NCBI GenBank assembly: GCA_015183035.1 | Contig: JACZZP010000003.1 | Location: 2,604,001 to 2,668,000, forward strand | Reading direction: 5' to 3' | DNA from: Meloidogyne chitwoodi | Taxonomy: Eukaryota > Nematoda > Chromadorea > Rhabditida > Meloidogynidae | DNA length: 64,000 nt | Shown here: positions 1-12,167 of the stretch, piece after piece | Position numbering within the stretch: the stretch's first letter is position 1 | Layout of the letters: each line of letters starts with the position of its first letter | The notes under the pieces: model-generated | What the model was told of the DNA's origin: nothing | Database searches by the model: none | The model's input: the letters and a program-made list of their open reading frames with translations, nothing else | Translations under genes and position numbers: made by a program

Positions 1-100
1 TTTTTAAGTTAAATTTAAATTTTTAAGCTTAAAACTTTAAATCGAGCATAATTATAAACTTGAATTGAAAACTTAAGTTTGTGTTTTTAATGTCAGAATT

Positions 101-3100
101 TTACAAACTTACATGACTTTGTAATGCTTCCTTTTGTTTGTCAATATTTCCACTATTATTTTTTAAACTTAAGTTTTTACAATTTGTAGGCGTCAAAGTT
201 AAATTTCTTCTAAAAGGTGTAGGGCGTTGAATTCCCGTTGTAATAATATCATTATTATTATTGCTATTACTTATATTTTCCAAATTTCCGTTAGCTTGGA
301 CTATTGCAGTCATTTGCCCTGTTCTAACACTTGAGATGCTACTAAGCCGACAAATTCCACTAACTCTTGGCTTTGTTTGTTTTTGGCCTTGATGTTCATA
401 ATGATCAATATGCTTTGCAACTTGCCCATTTTTATTAATTTTTTCTTCTTTTTTAATATTATTGTTATCATTATTACTATCAGTCAAGTGTTGTTTAGCA
501 TCTTTTGAAAGTCTAAATAATGCTGGGGAAGAAGGAACTATATTTTTTTCTTCAATATTCTCAGGCTTATTATTATTTTTATTTTCAATATTTGAAGCAA
601 AATATTGTTTTTGAGTTAAATTATTGTCCAAAATAGGATTGGAAGTATTCTGGAAAATGTTGGAATTATTTTAGAAATTTAAATTTATTTTTTTAAAAGA
701 TTAAAAAAATCCAAACATTATTTTCTGAGATTTTCAAATTAGAATTTTCATTGCTAAGTCTATTTTCTTCTTTTTCCTCATTATTTTTTAATTCAAATGC
801 GGGTAATGCTGAATTTCGCCTTCTAGGTGTCACTTCTGTTCCTAAAGGCACCCCTAATGATGAATTTTTACCAAAATTGTACAAATAAGAATTATTGTCG
901 TTTAATGTAATTTTAGGTTTTGGACTAGTAGATCTGTCGATTTTTGTAGCATTAATTAAATTATTTTCTGTTATTTTTTCTTCAGCGGTGTGTAAAGGCC
1001 ACTTTCGATTTTCCTTGAGAAAAATTTCAAATTTTAATTTAAAAAAATTTTTCTCACTTGTACAGCTTTTTCGAACTTTTCAATAAATGAAGCAATAATT
1101 TTGAAACACTCTTCTAACGAAAATGAACGTTCTGGTTCACAAAAAAAATTTGCCAATTTTTGACGAAGATTTTCAAGCTTTTTCAATTGATCTTCTGATA
1201 TTTTAAGAAAATTTCCTGATTTCTTAAAAATTATAAAAATTTTTTATAATTTTATAAAATTAATACCTCCAAAAATTGTTTAAATTCTTTAAAAAATAAA
1301 TCATTAGTTTCTTTATCGTTTTGCTGCATTTCTTTAATCTCGCGCTCTAATCGACGCTGTCTTTCTATCAATGCGCGCAAATCTTCCTTTGTTGCTTCTA
1401 GTGAAGTTCTATATATTTAAAGTTTAATTAAAGCTTATGAGAGAATGTTTTTTTTAATTATTTTTTAATTGAATTAAATAAACTTTCCGGAAAACATCTT
1501 CACTGTTAATTTTCCGGAAAAAATATTAGTTAAAACAAATAAATTCCGGAATAGTTTATTTATTTTATAAAACTTTGTTTTCCGGAATGTTTCTTTTATA
1601 TGAATTAATAGATGGTTCCGGAAAAATTAAAAAAACTTACTTAACTGACTCTCTCACATTTTCTAGTTCAGCTATCAATTCCTCTGAGCAATTATTTGCT
1701 TGCTTAAATTAATAAATCAAAGCTGATATTTCAGAATTACAATAACCTTAGCAACAAAGTGAAGGAGAGTACTACGACAACCTTTTGCACCACCGCCAAT
1801 AGTTTTTACATCTTCTACCTTTAAAAATAAAAAAACACAAAATAATTCAAAAATTATTTTACTTTCCAAAGTGAACTCAATCGAAATCCGACAGCATTAC
1901 CTATACCAGCACCATGATTTAAATAATTTCCAACATGTAAAAGAATATAAAGTATTTTATGAAGTGAAGAGCTTGACATTAATTCTGAAAGAATTTTTTT
2001 GACAAATTAATTTATTAAAATTAAAAAAAATTTGAGAAAAGTTTTGACCTTCTCCACCCTTTAACCACGTTTCTATTCCACAAATTTGCCCTGTATTTAA
2101 TATTAATTCATCAACATCCAACCGAAAAAGCATTCCATCTATTCTCAGTTTATATTTTGGAAGTTTAATTAATAAAATTAAAAAACGTTCAGCTTGTCCT
2201 AATTGGGTAAAATCTCCATTATATTGACAAAGAGATTTTTGCTAGAGAAAAAATATGTTTAAATAAATAAACTTGAATTTTTATTTACTATATTTCTTCC
2301 GGAAAGTTTCATTTTTTAAATAGGTAAATAAACTTGAATTTTTAATTAAATTCATTTTCCGGAATGTTTTATATTTAAATAAATAAACTTGAATTTTTAT
2401 TTACTATATTTCTTCCGGAATGCTTTATCTTTTAATAAATAAAAATACCTCTTCTGCAGATGGTAATAATTGCATAAGAGTTCTAAGCCTATCAGCACCA
2501 ATATTTTCATATTTACCCTCAGAAATATCACAAAGTAATTGTTCTGAATTACGGCATAGTTTAAGGAATACATTAACACCTTTGAATTTATTTTTATTTT
2601 TAAGTCTATTAAAAACAATTTATACTTAAACTTCTTTTTGCATTTAATAAAGCTATATAATCTTGCTGTTGACTATTAGGCATTAGTGAAGCGGCTCTAC
2701 GTCTTTTTTGCCCATTACCCATAAAACTTGGACTTTCTTCATTATTATAACATGCTGGTGGCGAAGAAGGACAGCCAAATAGGGAATCTAACCCTACAAA
2801 GTCAAGTCGGTCTCCTGGAAAGAAATTAGAATTTTTAAAAATGCTAATTTCAAAAATTTCTCTCACTCAATTCACGATCTGCACATTCCAATCCTTGCCA
2901 AATATTCTGATGTGCAGAAGAATTAGCCTCACCCCCAACATTAACAACAGCATTAGAAGGAACTTTTGCCCATTGCAAATGTCTTAATCTTCGTCCTTGC
3001 CCAGGTAATGCTTTAGGACGTAAAGGTCTTGGAATATCTGCTGTTTGTGTTGGAGGAGTATTACCAAGAGAAATGTCTTTGCCAGGAGATACAGGTCTAA

Positions 3101-5018
3101 TTAATAATAATGGTGGTGGTGGAGGCAATGGGGGAAGGCTTTGTTTAGTTGTATTTATTATTTTTATTTCTGGTAGAGAATTAACTTCTTTTTTAATTAA
3201 ATTAGAAGTCGTCTCATTTTCAGTTAAAAAAGAATTGCAACATTTTATAAATTCAGTTAAAATATCTCCTTTATTATTATTGTTCTTCACTTTGCTTAAT
3301 AACTTGCTAAACAAAGTTATAATCTCAGTGCGTTCACTTTCAGAAAATTCAGCCATAAGTTTATGAACTTCTAGCATGTCCTAAAATACAAACTTAAGTT
3401 TGTTTATACTAAAAATTGGATTTAATATTAATTGTAAATTCTGGAAAAAAGTTATTTTAGATATCAACTTGTTTTCCGGAAAATAGAATAATAAAAGTTT
3501 TATTTAAAAACTTTCTTGTATTTTCTTCGGAAAGTTTAATTTTTCTTTATTTCCAGAAGTTCTTTTGTAAAGTTTTTTGTATCTTCTTTTGTATTTTTAT
3601 ACAAAAGTATTTTTATTTTTGTATTTTTGCAGAAATAAAACCTTTCCATTCTCCACTACTTTAACTACTTCATCACTGTCAGAAAAAGTTCCTGAATCTG
3701 CGTCTCCTTTGCGCATTTCTTCTTCTACCTTTTCACCCTGAATTTGTGTTTTTAAGGCATTCATCCAATCATTAATAGGCTCTTCTAGCTCAGAAGAAAA
3801 TTTGAATCGTTCTCTGAATTTTTTAAAAATTTATTTGAAGAAAAAAAGTTAAAATCAAAGCTTATGATATTTTTTTGGAGAAATTTTTGAAAGGAAAGTT
3901 TTTTTGTTTGTTTGATTCTTTCTCTATAAAAATGAATCACTAAGACCATGAAAAATGTAATTCCATTTATTTTATTTTTAAACGTGGTGATTGTATTTTA
4001 GGAAAAGAAATGGTTTTATTACAATTTTATTATATTTTATTGAATTTTTTAATTATTTATTATTTAAAAAATTTATTTTAATTTTTTTAATTCTTACTTT
4101 AATTCAATTATAATCTCTTCGAGATGAAGCTCTAAATAATTAATTTTTATTTTAAATTAATTTTGTTTTTAAACCTTCCATTTCATTGCGCAAACGTGCT
4201 CGGCTTACTCTGTCAGGTGCAAATTGAAGCAATCTCTCAAGCAACCTTAAACTTGCAATTACAATTTGTACATCATTTGCGCAACGTAATTCGTCCAGCA
4301 ATGGAGAAAGTGAGTGGGAAAAGCTGAAAATTGGGGGGAAAGTGGGCAACTGAAAACTTTACCGCTCCAACCCTTATAACTTGAAAATTACTGAACCTAT
4401 TTGAATGATTTTAAATAATTCGATAGATAATTAAATCTGCTACAAAATAGAAAATAAATTATTATTTTAAATAAATAAGAAAAAAATATATGATTAAAAA
4501 ACCTAAAAGTGGCGTTTTTCTTAGTTTTTTCATTACTATTATTTTCTTCTCAGCTTAAAATTTTTATTTTATTTTTGTTTTGTAGTTCATTCAATTCTCT
4601 ATCGAATGATACCAAAAATATTTAAAAAAGCTCATTCATTCAAAAGTTATAAAGGTTTGAGTAAAGCATACTCGTTCAAATCCTGCCAACACCAGAGGCA
4701 TTCTAGCACAGCAGAATAACCTCTTTCAGAACATCGAATAAGCAAAGAATTGAGTAATTCTAGCACAGCTAATGGTTCGGAATCTAATAAATAGTTTTAA
4801 ATGATAAATTAAAAATATAAACTATGGTAGTGTATGTAAAGAGAAGGACTCCCGTTATAAGGACATTAATAATTTTAAAATTAAATTTACTAACCAAACA
4901 GAAAACGTGGAAAATGACTCTGAGCATCTTGTAAAATTTCTTCTAGTGATGGGAGTCTTAAATACGAAGATGAAATAGATGAATCTGAAGAAGAAGAAGA
5001 AGAAGAAAGAGCCACCAT
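101..5018 (-). CDS. FH2-domain formin, INF2-like, multi-exon
   Basis: Formins nucleate and elongate unbranched actin filaments in the cytoplasm. The ATG at 5018 directly follows a TTTTTTTAAG acceptor, so trans-splicing is likely. Early exons (4895-5018, 4672-4783, 4175-4323, 4098-4131, then about 3640-3813) encode a helical region with RLRNEMEGLK, resembling the armadillo part of INF2. The exon at about 2865-3379 holds a short proline run (SLPPLPPPPPLLL), the FH1, then the FH2 start RRLRHLQWAKVPSNAV. FH2 continues through LLNAKRSL, RTLMQLLPSAEE, YKLRIDGMLF, LLHVGNYLNHGAG and CEPERSFSLEECFKIIASF near 1100. The tail (101-1000) is Asn/Ser-rich with no domain I recognise. The last codons overlap a perfect GTAAGT donor, so the gene may continue beyond the left edge. 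Introns are full of TTCCGGAA palindromes. FH2 assignment is firm; the INF2 subgroup is inference. Confidence 0.85.
2270..2440. repeat. Intronic minisatellite carrying TTCCGGAA
   Basis: Three imperfect copies of a unit of about 60 bp lie in a formin intron. Each holds AAATAAACTTGAATTTTTA followed by TTCCGGAA (2297, 2357, 2413). Confidence 0.7.
4357..4671. repeat. Foldback (MITE-like) element in formin intron 2
   Basis: The two ends are imperfect inverted copies. The left arm reads CTTTACCGCTCCAACCCTTA then TAACTTGAA and TTCGATAGATAATT. The right arm read in reverse gives CTTTACTCAAACCTTTATAA then CTTTTGAATGA and TTCGATAGAGAATT. No transposase is encoded. Related AAATGATACAATAAAAT text lies at 11970-12160. 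Confidence 0.5.
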
Positions 5019-6619
5019 CTTAAAAAAATATTTATTTTATTTGGAATTTTTTATTAAAAGATTAACAGCAGGATAGTAAAAAATTAAATTTTATATTTTG
5101 GGGGAATAAATAAAAATGGTGAGGAATTGTGGTGTGAAAAGAACTAAACATTAGGTATAATTAATTTTAAATTGTAAGCATTAAAATGTGAAAACAAAGA
5201 GCAATTATTCAATCTTAAAAAAAGTTTCACATATAAGAATTCTGAAAACTGTTATTTAGTCATAAATTTTCCGGAAAGTTTATAATTTAAATAATTTGTA
5301 TTAGGGAGTTTTCCGTAAAGAATACAATAGTGTGTTTCTCTTAAAAATATTAAACTTGTTTTCCGGAAAGTTTAATAATTTAAACATTTCGTATATATAA
5401 TTATATATTATGTATTTTCCGGAAAGATTAAAAAAGTTTCACATTTGTACTATGTTGAACAGTTATTTTACAAACTGTCTTAAAAATGATATTAAATAAA
5501 AAGAAAATATAAGCTTAAAAAGCTAATGATTGATCTTTTTCTCTCAAAACAAACATATGTGGACAATGGAGACATAAACTGGAAAAAAGTAAAAATAAGT
5601 GGGAGAAGGACGTTTGTAGACAAGCAACAAAAATTGTGAATCACTCAAACTTTTGTATAATTTTTTAACTGGGCAATTGACAATTAAGTATATTACGTTT
5701 TTTATAATAGATGAGAGATGAGGAAGTTTCAACTCTTTTTTTACAAAATTTAATTTTTAGACTCTAATCGCCTGCTAAATTGATTTAAATAAATAAAATG
5801 GTTTAAAATAATAATAAAAAAAATCGGAAAGAATAAAGAAGAATATAAAATGGCGTTTATATTTTTATTTTTTATTTGCATTTTAATGTCAAAAGACGAA
5901 GAAAAAAAATAGGGACAAATAGGATTGGGTAAATAGGAAAAGGTGTGAAAAATAGTTAGAAATAAAATGGAAAGAATTAAAAAAAATTAATTTAGATAAT
6001 AGTAAAAACATTTGTAAAATTAAAAACATTGTTTTGAACAATAAAAACATTTTTTTAATAAAAAAAACAAAAACATTAAGTTAAAAGCACGCAGAAAAAA
6101 ACAACTTATCACAACAAACAAAAACACAAACTTTACAAACAAATTTTAAAACAAACTTTACTATAATGTTTTTATGATTTTATAACTTTGTAAGCTCAAA
6201 CTTGAAAATAATAGGTATTAATGTAATTGTAAAAAATATTTAATTTTCTTGTTTCAAATATTCTATCTACAATTTATAATCAATTAATGAATAATAAGGG
6301 AGGAAACGTGTGTTTAATTTATTTATTTTGAGTGTGGGCTGATTTAATCATTAAAACCTTCAAAAAGAAATTGACCTCAGGATCTAAAAACTTCCTTTTT
6401 TTCTCTTTCTTTCTTTCGAGGATATTATTTAGAATTGAAAAGGAGAGAAATTATAAGATAAATATTTAGGAATATTTTAGTTTAAATTACTGATGGTTAT
6501 CTGAATGACCAGAGAGACAGTTGAGTCTAGAAAAATTTATTTTTTAAATAAATTATTTTACATTTTTGCATAAATAAATAAGAATTTTACTTTAAATTTT
6601 TTATTCTTTTAGCACAAAA
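5019..6619. other. Spacer between formin and AP-2 genes
   Basis: No convincing gene. It is the 5' flank of the formin and the 3' flank of the AP-2 gene. It holds three TTCCGGAA palindromes (5269, 5361, 5417) and, from 5990, a cluster of AAAAACATT words. A short minus-strand frame at 5544-5732 has no recognisable content. Confidence 0.5.
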
Positions 6620-9432
6620 TTAATCATTTTCCCTCTTAGTTTGTTGTTGTAGATTCTTTTCCGATTCATTAAGCCAACTCATTACTGCTGTCAGTGCAGC
6701 AACTAAATTTTAAGCGAAATAAATTTGAAATTAAAAAATAATATTTTTTAATTTTAGTACTTACCTAATGCTGGTGTGCCGAAACCATGTGTAACCTTAA
6801 AAATTGAATGAAAAAACATTGAGAAATTTTAATATTAACAGAAAAACATGCATATAATAATAACTTAATAAACATAACACAAACATACAAAAATGCTAAT
6901 AAGAAAACACAAACAAATAAAATTACAAACTTGAAAACATCGACAGCAAAATTGCAAAAACATTTACAATTTATTTTTTATTGTATAAAACAACAAAATT
7001 GTAAAAACATTTACAACTTTTTTATTTTAAAAACATGAGAAAAACATCAAATAAAAACAATTAAAAACTTGCCATTGAGAAATGTGTGAGATGTTGTTGT
7101 ATTGAATGATCTAGTATTGGTCTACAAGCGGTTCCTTGGCAAACAGGACTCCTATCTTGTTTTAATAATTCCATTAATTCTGAAAGTGTTTGGCGTGAAA
7201 TAGAAAGCATTTGTTTTTTTCTTTGTGTTTCGATTGAAGAAGAATGTGTTTTGAATGACATATAATCAGCAATTTGTTTTGCTGGAAATTCATTTTCACA
7301 GAGGGAATGACTAAAAATAAATTTTTAATATTTTTATTTTTTAAAAATGAAACAAACAAATCCTTTGCCAAATTGTATGCTTCATACTCAACCAATGCAG
7401 TTAATGTTGAAACCTAATTAATTTTGAAAAATTTAATAAAATATATTATTTGGCACGTTTGCAGTTTTCCGACGCCCTGCTGGAAGAACTAATCCATATA
7501 TTTTTAATTGATCCCGTAGCGATTTTCCCCCATCCTTTGATTTTGCTCTGGGGAAATAAATTTAGTAAAATTAATTAATTTTACCGACGTAGAATTCCCC
7601 CAAGCACTGAGGCATTTAAACATTCTGGAGGATTAATTCGTCTAAAAAGTGTTTAGGTTTAACAAAAATAAAAGTTGTATTGAATTACCTGTGAATTTCT
7701 CCTACAGTAACTCGATATTTTGGTGTTGAACTGAGTAGAGAAAGTCGACCTATAAAAATAATGTTTTAGTTGTTATTTGTGTTTTTCTTTTTTAATGTTT
7801 TATTTGTTTCAATGTTTATTAATGTTTTTATTATTTGTTTGCTTTGTTTAGTGATGTTTTAATGTTTTTATTTGTTTCAATATTTCTTATTTGTTTTTAC
7901 CATTGTTTATTGATGTTTTTATTATTTGTTTAATGTTTATGACTTTTTAATAATGTTTTTAAGAAGAATTTTTATTACCAGGCACAGTACAGAATGTTTC
8001 CATCGGATTTAGTGGAGGCATTCCTGGAGAAGGAATTGAATTTGTTGATATTAATGAACTGCCTAGTGTTGAAGATACTGCTATAGAAGGACATATAAGT
8101 GTTGCAATTGAATGATTATTTGGAGGAACAATCCCAAGAATATGTCTAGTAGTTGTTTGTTTAGGCTCACTTTTACGAATAACACTACTGCCGTCAGATG
8201 AATTTAAGGATAATTTTGATTGTTTTATTAAAAAGCCCCCATTTCCTTGTTGTGATTCGTCTGAGCTCTTTTAATAAAAAAATAAAAATTTTTTATATAA
8301 ATGTTTAAAAAAACACACTCCTTCCTCTTCAAATTTCTCCACATCTCTTGAAGAAGACTGAAAAGAAGGTGGTAAAACCATAAGCAAATCCATCTTTAAA
8401 AAAATTTTTTTCATTATTATTTTTAAAATTTTTATTAAAATATTTACTCCTTCAATAGATCTATTTTGTTGTTGAATTTGTTGAAATTGAGCTAATGAAC
8501 AAGACTGGTTTTGCGTTAAATTATGCCCTCCAGCCGCTATCATTGCATAATCAAGTGTAGAAGTTTGTTGTTCTGATTGTTGTGAAGGAATGTAATTATT
8601 ATTATTATGAGAGGAAGATTGTCGTAATTGGTGTTGTTGTATTTGTTGTTGGTGATGTTGTTGATTAAGTGGTGGGGCTGTAGCAGCAAACATTGTTTGA
8701 TAGCCTCCCTTTAATTTTAATAAAAGTTGACTTTTGTTATAAGGACACCCTAAGGGATTGGATAGCATATATTTTTAAATTCCTAAAATTCCCACAAAGT
8801 AATTTCTTGTTTATAGTAATTTAATTTACAAAAAATGAAATTAAAAAATAAAATTTAAATTTATACATGATAATCTGAAGTATATCCAGTTGCCCCAAAA
8901 GGATAAGAAGATCCTTGAAAATGTGAGGTATTAGCGGAAAGTTGTTGATTTTGTTGTAATTGTTGTATTTGTTGAGATTGATTCAAATTACTGCTTAATG
9001 AATCAAATCTTTGACGTTGAGTTGTAGCAATTAATCTTTGAGGGTTGTTAAATCCATTAGGATTATTACTGCTAGAAGCAAGACGAAGATTGTTTCTCTA
9101 AATAATTTGTATTTTAAAAACATTAATATTGTTTTTAATTGTACAAACTTAAAATTACAATTGTAAATGTTTTTTTAAACAAAAGTTTTACAGTACCGTG
9201 TTTTGAGAATTAAAGCTAGAAAAATTAAGCTTGAAAATCAGAATTTTTATTAATTTAAAAAAAAATTCAAAAAATCAGAATTTTAACAAATACAATTCAA
9301 AATTGTTTTGATAACTGTACAGAATTTTTGTACAAAGTTTTATTAAATGTTTGTAAATTTATAAAATAATTAAAAATCAGAATTTTATACATTGGCGTCG
9401 CCATTATTACTGCTATTGATGCTACTATGCAT
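6620..9432 (-). CDS. AP-2 family transcription factor
   Basis: AP-2 factors bind GCC-N-GGC type sites as dimers through a basic helix-span-helix region and control differentiation. The C-terminal half matches the family: [20 protein letters not shown] (7720-8000), [19 protein letters not shown] (about 7570-7640), [16 protein letters not shown] and [11 protein letters not shown] (7440-7560), [50 protein letters not shown] (7061-7400) and [20 protein letters not shown] before the stop at 6620. The N-terminal half is Gln/Asn-rich, as in an activation domain. The start is uncertain: ATG 9432 opens two exons (9391-9432, 8867-9097) that join in frame, but I could not find a clean in-frame junction to the next exon. 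ATG 8768, behind a GGAATTTTAG acceptor, may start a second form. Confidence 0.88.
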
Positions 9433-11099
9433 GTCTTCGCACCAAAAAAGCTCCGCCCCTACTTAAAGTTGTGTTGTCTGCCTTTGGCTGTGCCTGAAGC
9501 GTTTCCCTGAGGCCACGATTGAAAATTGGAGATTGCTTTATGGAGTTGTTGTAGCTTTACTTTAATGGCAGAGGAAGTTGTTGAAAGAAGTTGTGTAGTA
9601 ATAAAAGAATTTTTAGTTAGTTGCTGTCAAGGAAAGTTAATACTAGAAGGAGTGAAAATAACGGGAAGTAAAAAGGTTTTCTGTTGATTGAAGAAAAAAA
9701 ATAACGCGATCGGAGAAAAGATGAAAGAACTGATTTAAAGAAATTTTCTAATTAAATTTATGGAACATAAAGCTAAAAATTAAAATTAATTTTTATTTTA
9801 AGTCGAAACGCAAAATTGAAAATGAAAAAAAGTTCAATGATAAGAGAATTCCATTATGATAAAAAAAGATAATTTCTGCACTTAATCAAATCAGATAATA
9901 AATTTAAAAATATTTTTACTTTTTTTTTAACATTTTCTCATCTCTATTTTTATTCACAGCGAATAGTTGTTGTTGTTTAGCTTTTCACTTCTACGTAATA
10001 AACACAACTTTTATTTTATCATTACTGGATTTCAACAAAACAGCTTTTTTACTTGTTTTTCTTTCTATGCGTCTTTAAAGTAATTCATTAGTTAAAAATA
10101 ACAAAATAATAGAAAAGGATGTTTTAGAATATTAAAATATTAAAATGTTTTTACAGTAAACAAATAAAATGTTGATAACAAATAAAACATTAACTCAACA
10201 TCTATTATGTTTATTATAACAGATTCTACAAACTATAAAATAAAAAATGAACTTAAAACTTGGAAACTTGATTACAAACACAAACTTAAAAACATAAACC
10301 TTAAGAACAAAATTCTTAAATAAACTTAAGAACAAAATTCTAAACTTAAAAAAATAAACATGAAAACATATTTACAAAACATAAAAAGCATACACTTAAA
10401 ACATAAAATCGCAAACTTAAATTGCATATAAACTTTGTTTGCTTTTATTCAACTAATCTTAAACATTTTTATAGTAGCCAGTAGACTTGAGGATCTTTAA
10501 TTTAATAAATCAGTTAAAAACTGTAATTTTTAATAATCTTTAGAGTAACCAGGATTTAAAAAATCTTTTCCTTTCACAAAATTTTCCCTTTTTTTAATTT
10601 ATCAATCAATCATCAAATAATTTTGCAAAAAATCAACATTGTTTCTGGAAAGGAAAAATAAAGAAAAAATAAATAATTTTGATTAGTTGGTTATTTTTAT
10701 TGTTGTTTTGCACATACATTGATTGTGATAGAAAATTAGTAAAAATTTTAGTAAAAATATTTAATAGTTATATAAAGTAGCAGCAATATTATAACAATTG
10801 TGCGCGATTTTGCGTAGAAAATTAAATAAAAAGACTGAAAAAATGACAAATTTAAAGAATTTTTGGGTTAATGATAAAACAAAATATAAAATGTTTTGAG
10901 AATATAATATTTAAAAGTGAAATTGAAAGAAAAAAATGTTTATAAGATGTATTATTTTTACTAAACTTAAAAAAACGATTTAAAAAATAGAAAAACAGAA
11001 AACTCTAAAAACATTAAATAATTTAAACAATCAAAAATAACTAAAACATCCAAGAAAATAAAATTAATAAAAACATATAAAACCAAAACATTTCTGGAT
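9433..11099. other. AT-rich 5' flank of the AP-2 gene
   Basis: No open frame with protein-like content. It holds scattered AAAACATT/AATGTTTT words and A/T tracts. The AP-2 promoter should lie here, but I see no motif I can name. Confidence 0.4.
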
Positions 11100-11278
11100 G
11101 TTTTGAAAATTTTTATAGATATTTTTTATTTAATCTTTGTTTGATGTTTTCAATGTTTTTATAGATGTTTTTAATTTATTATTTGTTTGATGTTTTCAAT
11201 GTTTTTATAAATGTTTTTAATTTATTATTTGTTTTATGTTTTCAATGTTTTTATGGATGTTTTTAGTTGTTTAATTAT
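11100..11278. repeat. 46 bp minisatellite, about 4 copies
   Basis: The unit begins GATGTTTTCAATGTTTTTAT and ends ATTTATTATTTGTTT. The first copy is degenerate and the last partial. Similar ATGTTTTTATTATTTGTTT text fills the AP-2 intron at 7795-7965. Confidence 0.75.
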
Positions 11279-12167
11279 AAAAATATTATTCAAACATTTT
11301 GTTCTTTTGTAAAATGTTTAAAATGGTTTATTCGTTAGCACCTGGCAAAGTTTTCCTTTTTTATATTATGTAGTCCTTCAAATCTTTCTTAAATATATAA
11401 TGCTTATTTAATAATGTTTCATTTTTCTCCCACTCATACACTATTAATTGTTTTGTTTAAAAAACAACAAAGCTTATTTGCTAACAATATTTATTTTGTA
11501 AATAATAAACTTCAGTTTATATAAATTTCTTTTTATTTGAATAAATCGAAAATAAATCTTGAGAGATTTTTGTGAAAAATATTGAAATTATTATGGAATA
11601 AATGAATTAAAAAAAAATAAATATTTATATTAATTATTTATTGCTAATTAAATTAATTTTAAATTTTGTAAAAATTAAAAGTTATAATTCAAAAATTCAC
11701 AGATTAGTTTTTGAGATAAAAATTTTTGAAAGTTTAGAAAATTTTGGAGGAATAAATAATTTAAAGTTTGATAAAAAAAATTTCCTCCGAATCATATTAG
11801 CTGTAATTTTTATCATTTGTAGAGCTAGAAAAGCTGTATCGAATGAGCCATTTATTTAAAAATCTATTGACTAGAATTCGAGAACCAGGTTCATGAACAT
11901 AGAAATTTTTTGGGGATGAATAAATTTTTTAAATTGATGGGGCTCTTTGTCCCTCTGTTAAATCGAGCTCCTTCAAATGATACAATAAAATATTAGGATC
12001 TAACCGCAGAAATTCTTTAAAAAAATTTCAAATTATAAATTTATCAAGTTTTTAAATTTTGAAAAAATATTTTCTCAAAAACTAATTTATAATGGAAGGT
12101 CTATCATAGCTCATTTGAATCAGTGTACAGAGCTCTTTCAAATGATACAATAAAATTTTTGGTTCTA
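11279..12167. other. Spacer before the satellite array
   Basis: No gene supported. A 72-codon frame at 11641-11859 looks random (Ile/Lys/Phe-rich). From 11880 the phrase CTTCAAATGATACAATAAAAT occurs twice (about 11970 and 12140), which looks like remnants of a dispersed element. Confidence 0.4.

Noticed and set aside
11641..11859. 72-codon plus-strand frame before the satellite
   Set aside because: Random Ile/Lys/Phe-rich text with no splice context.
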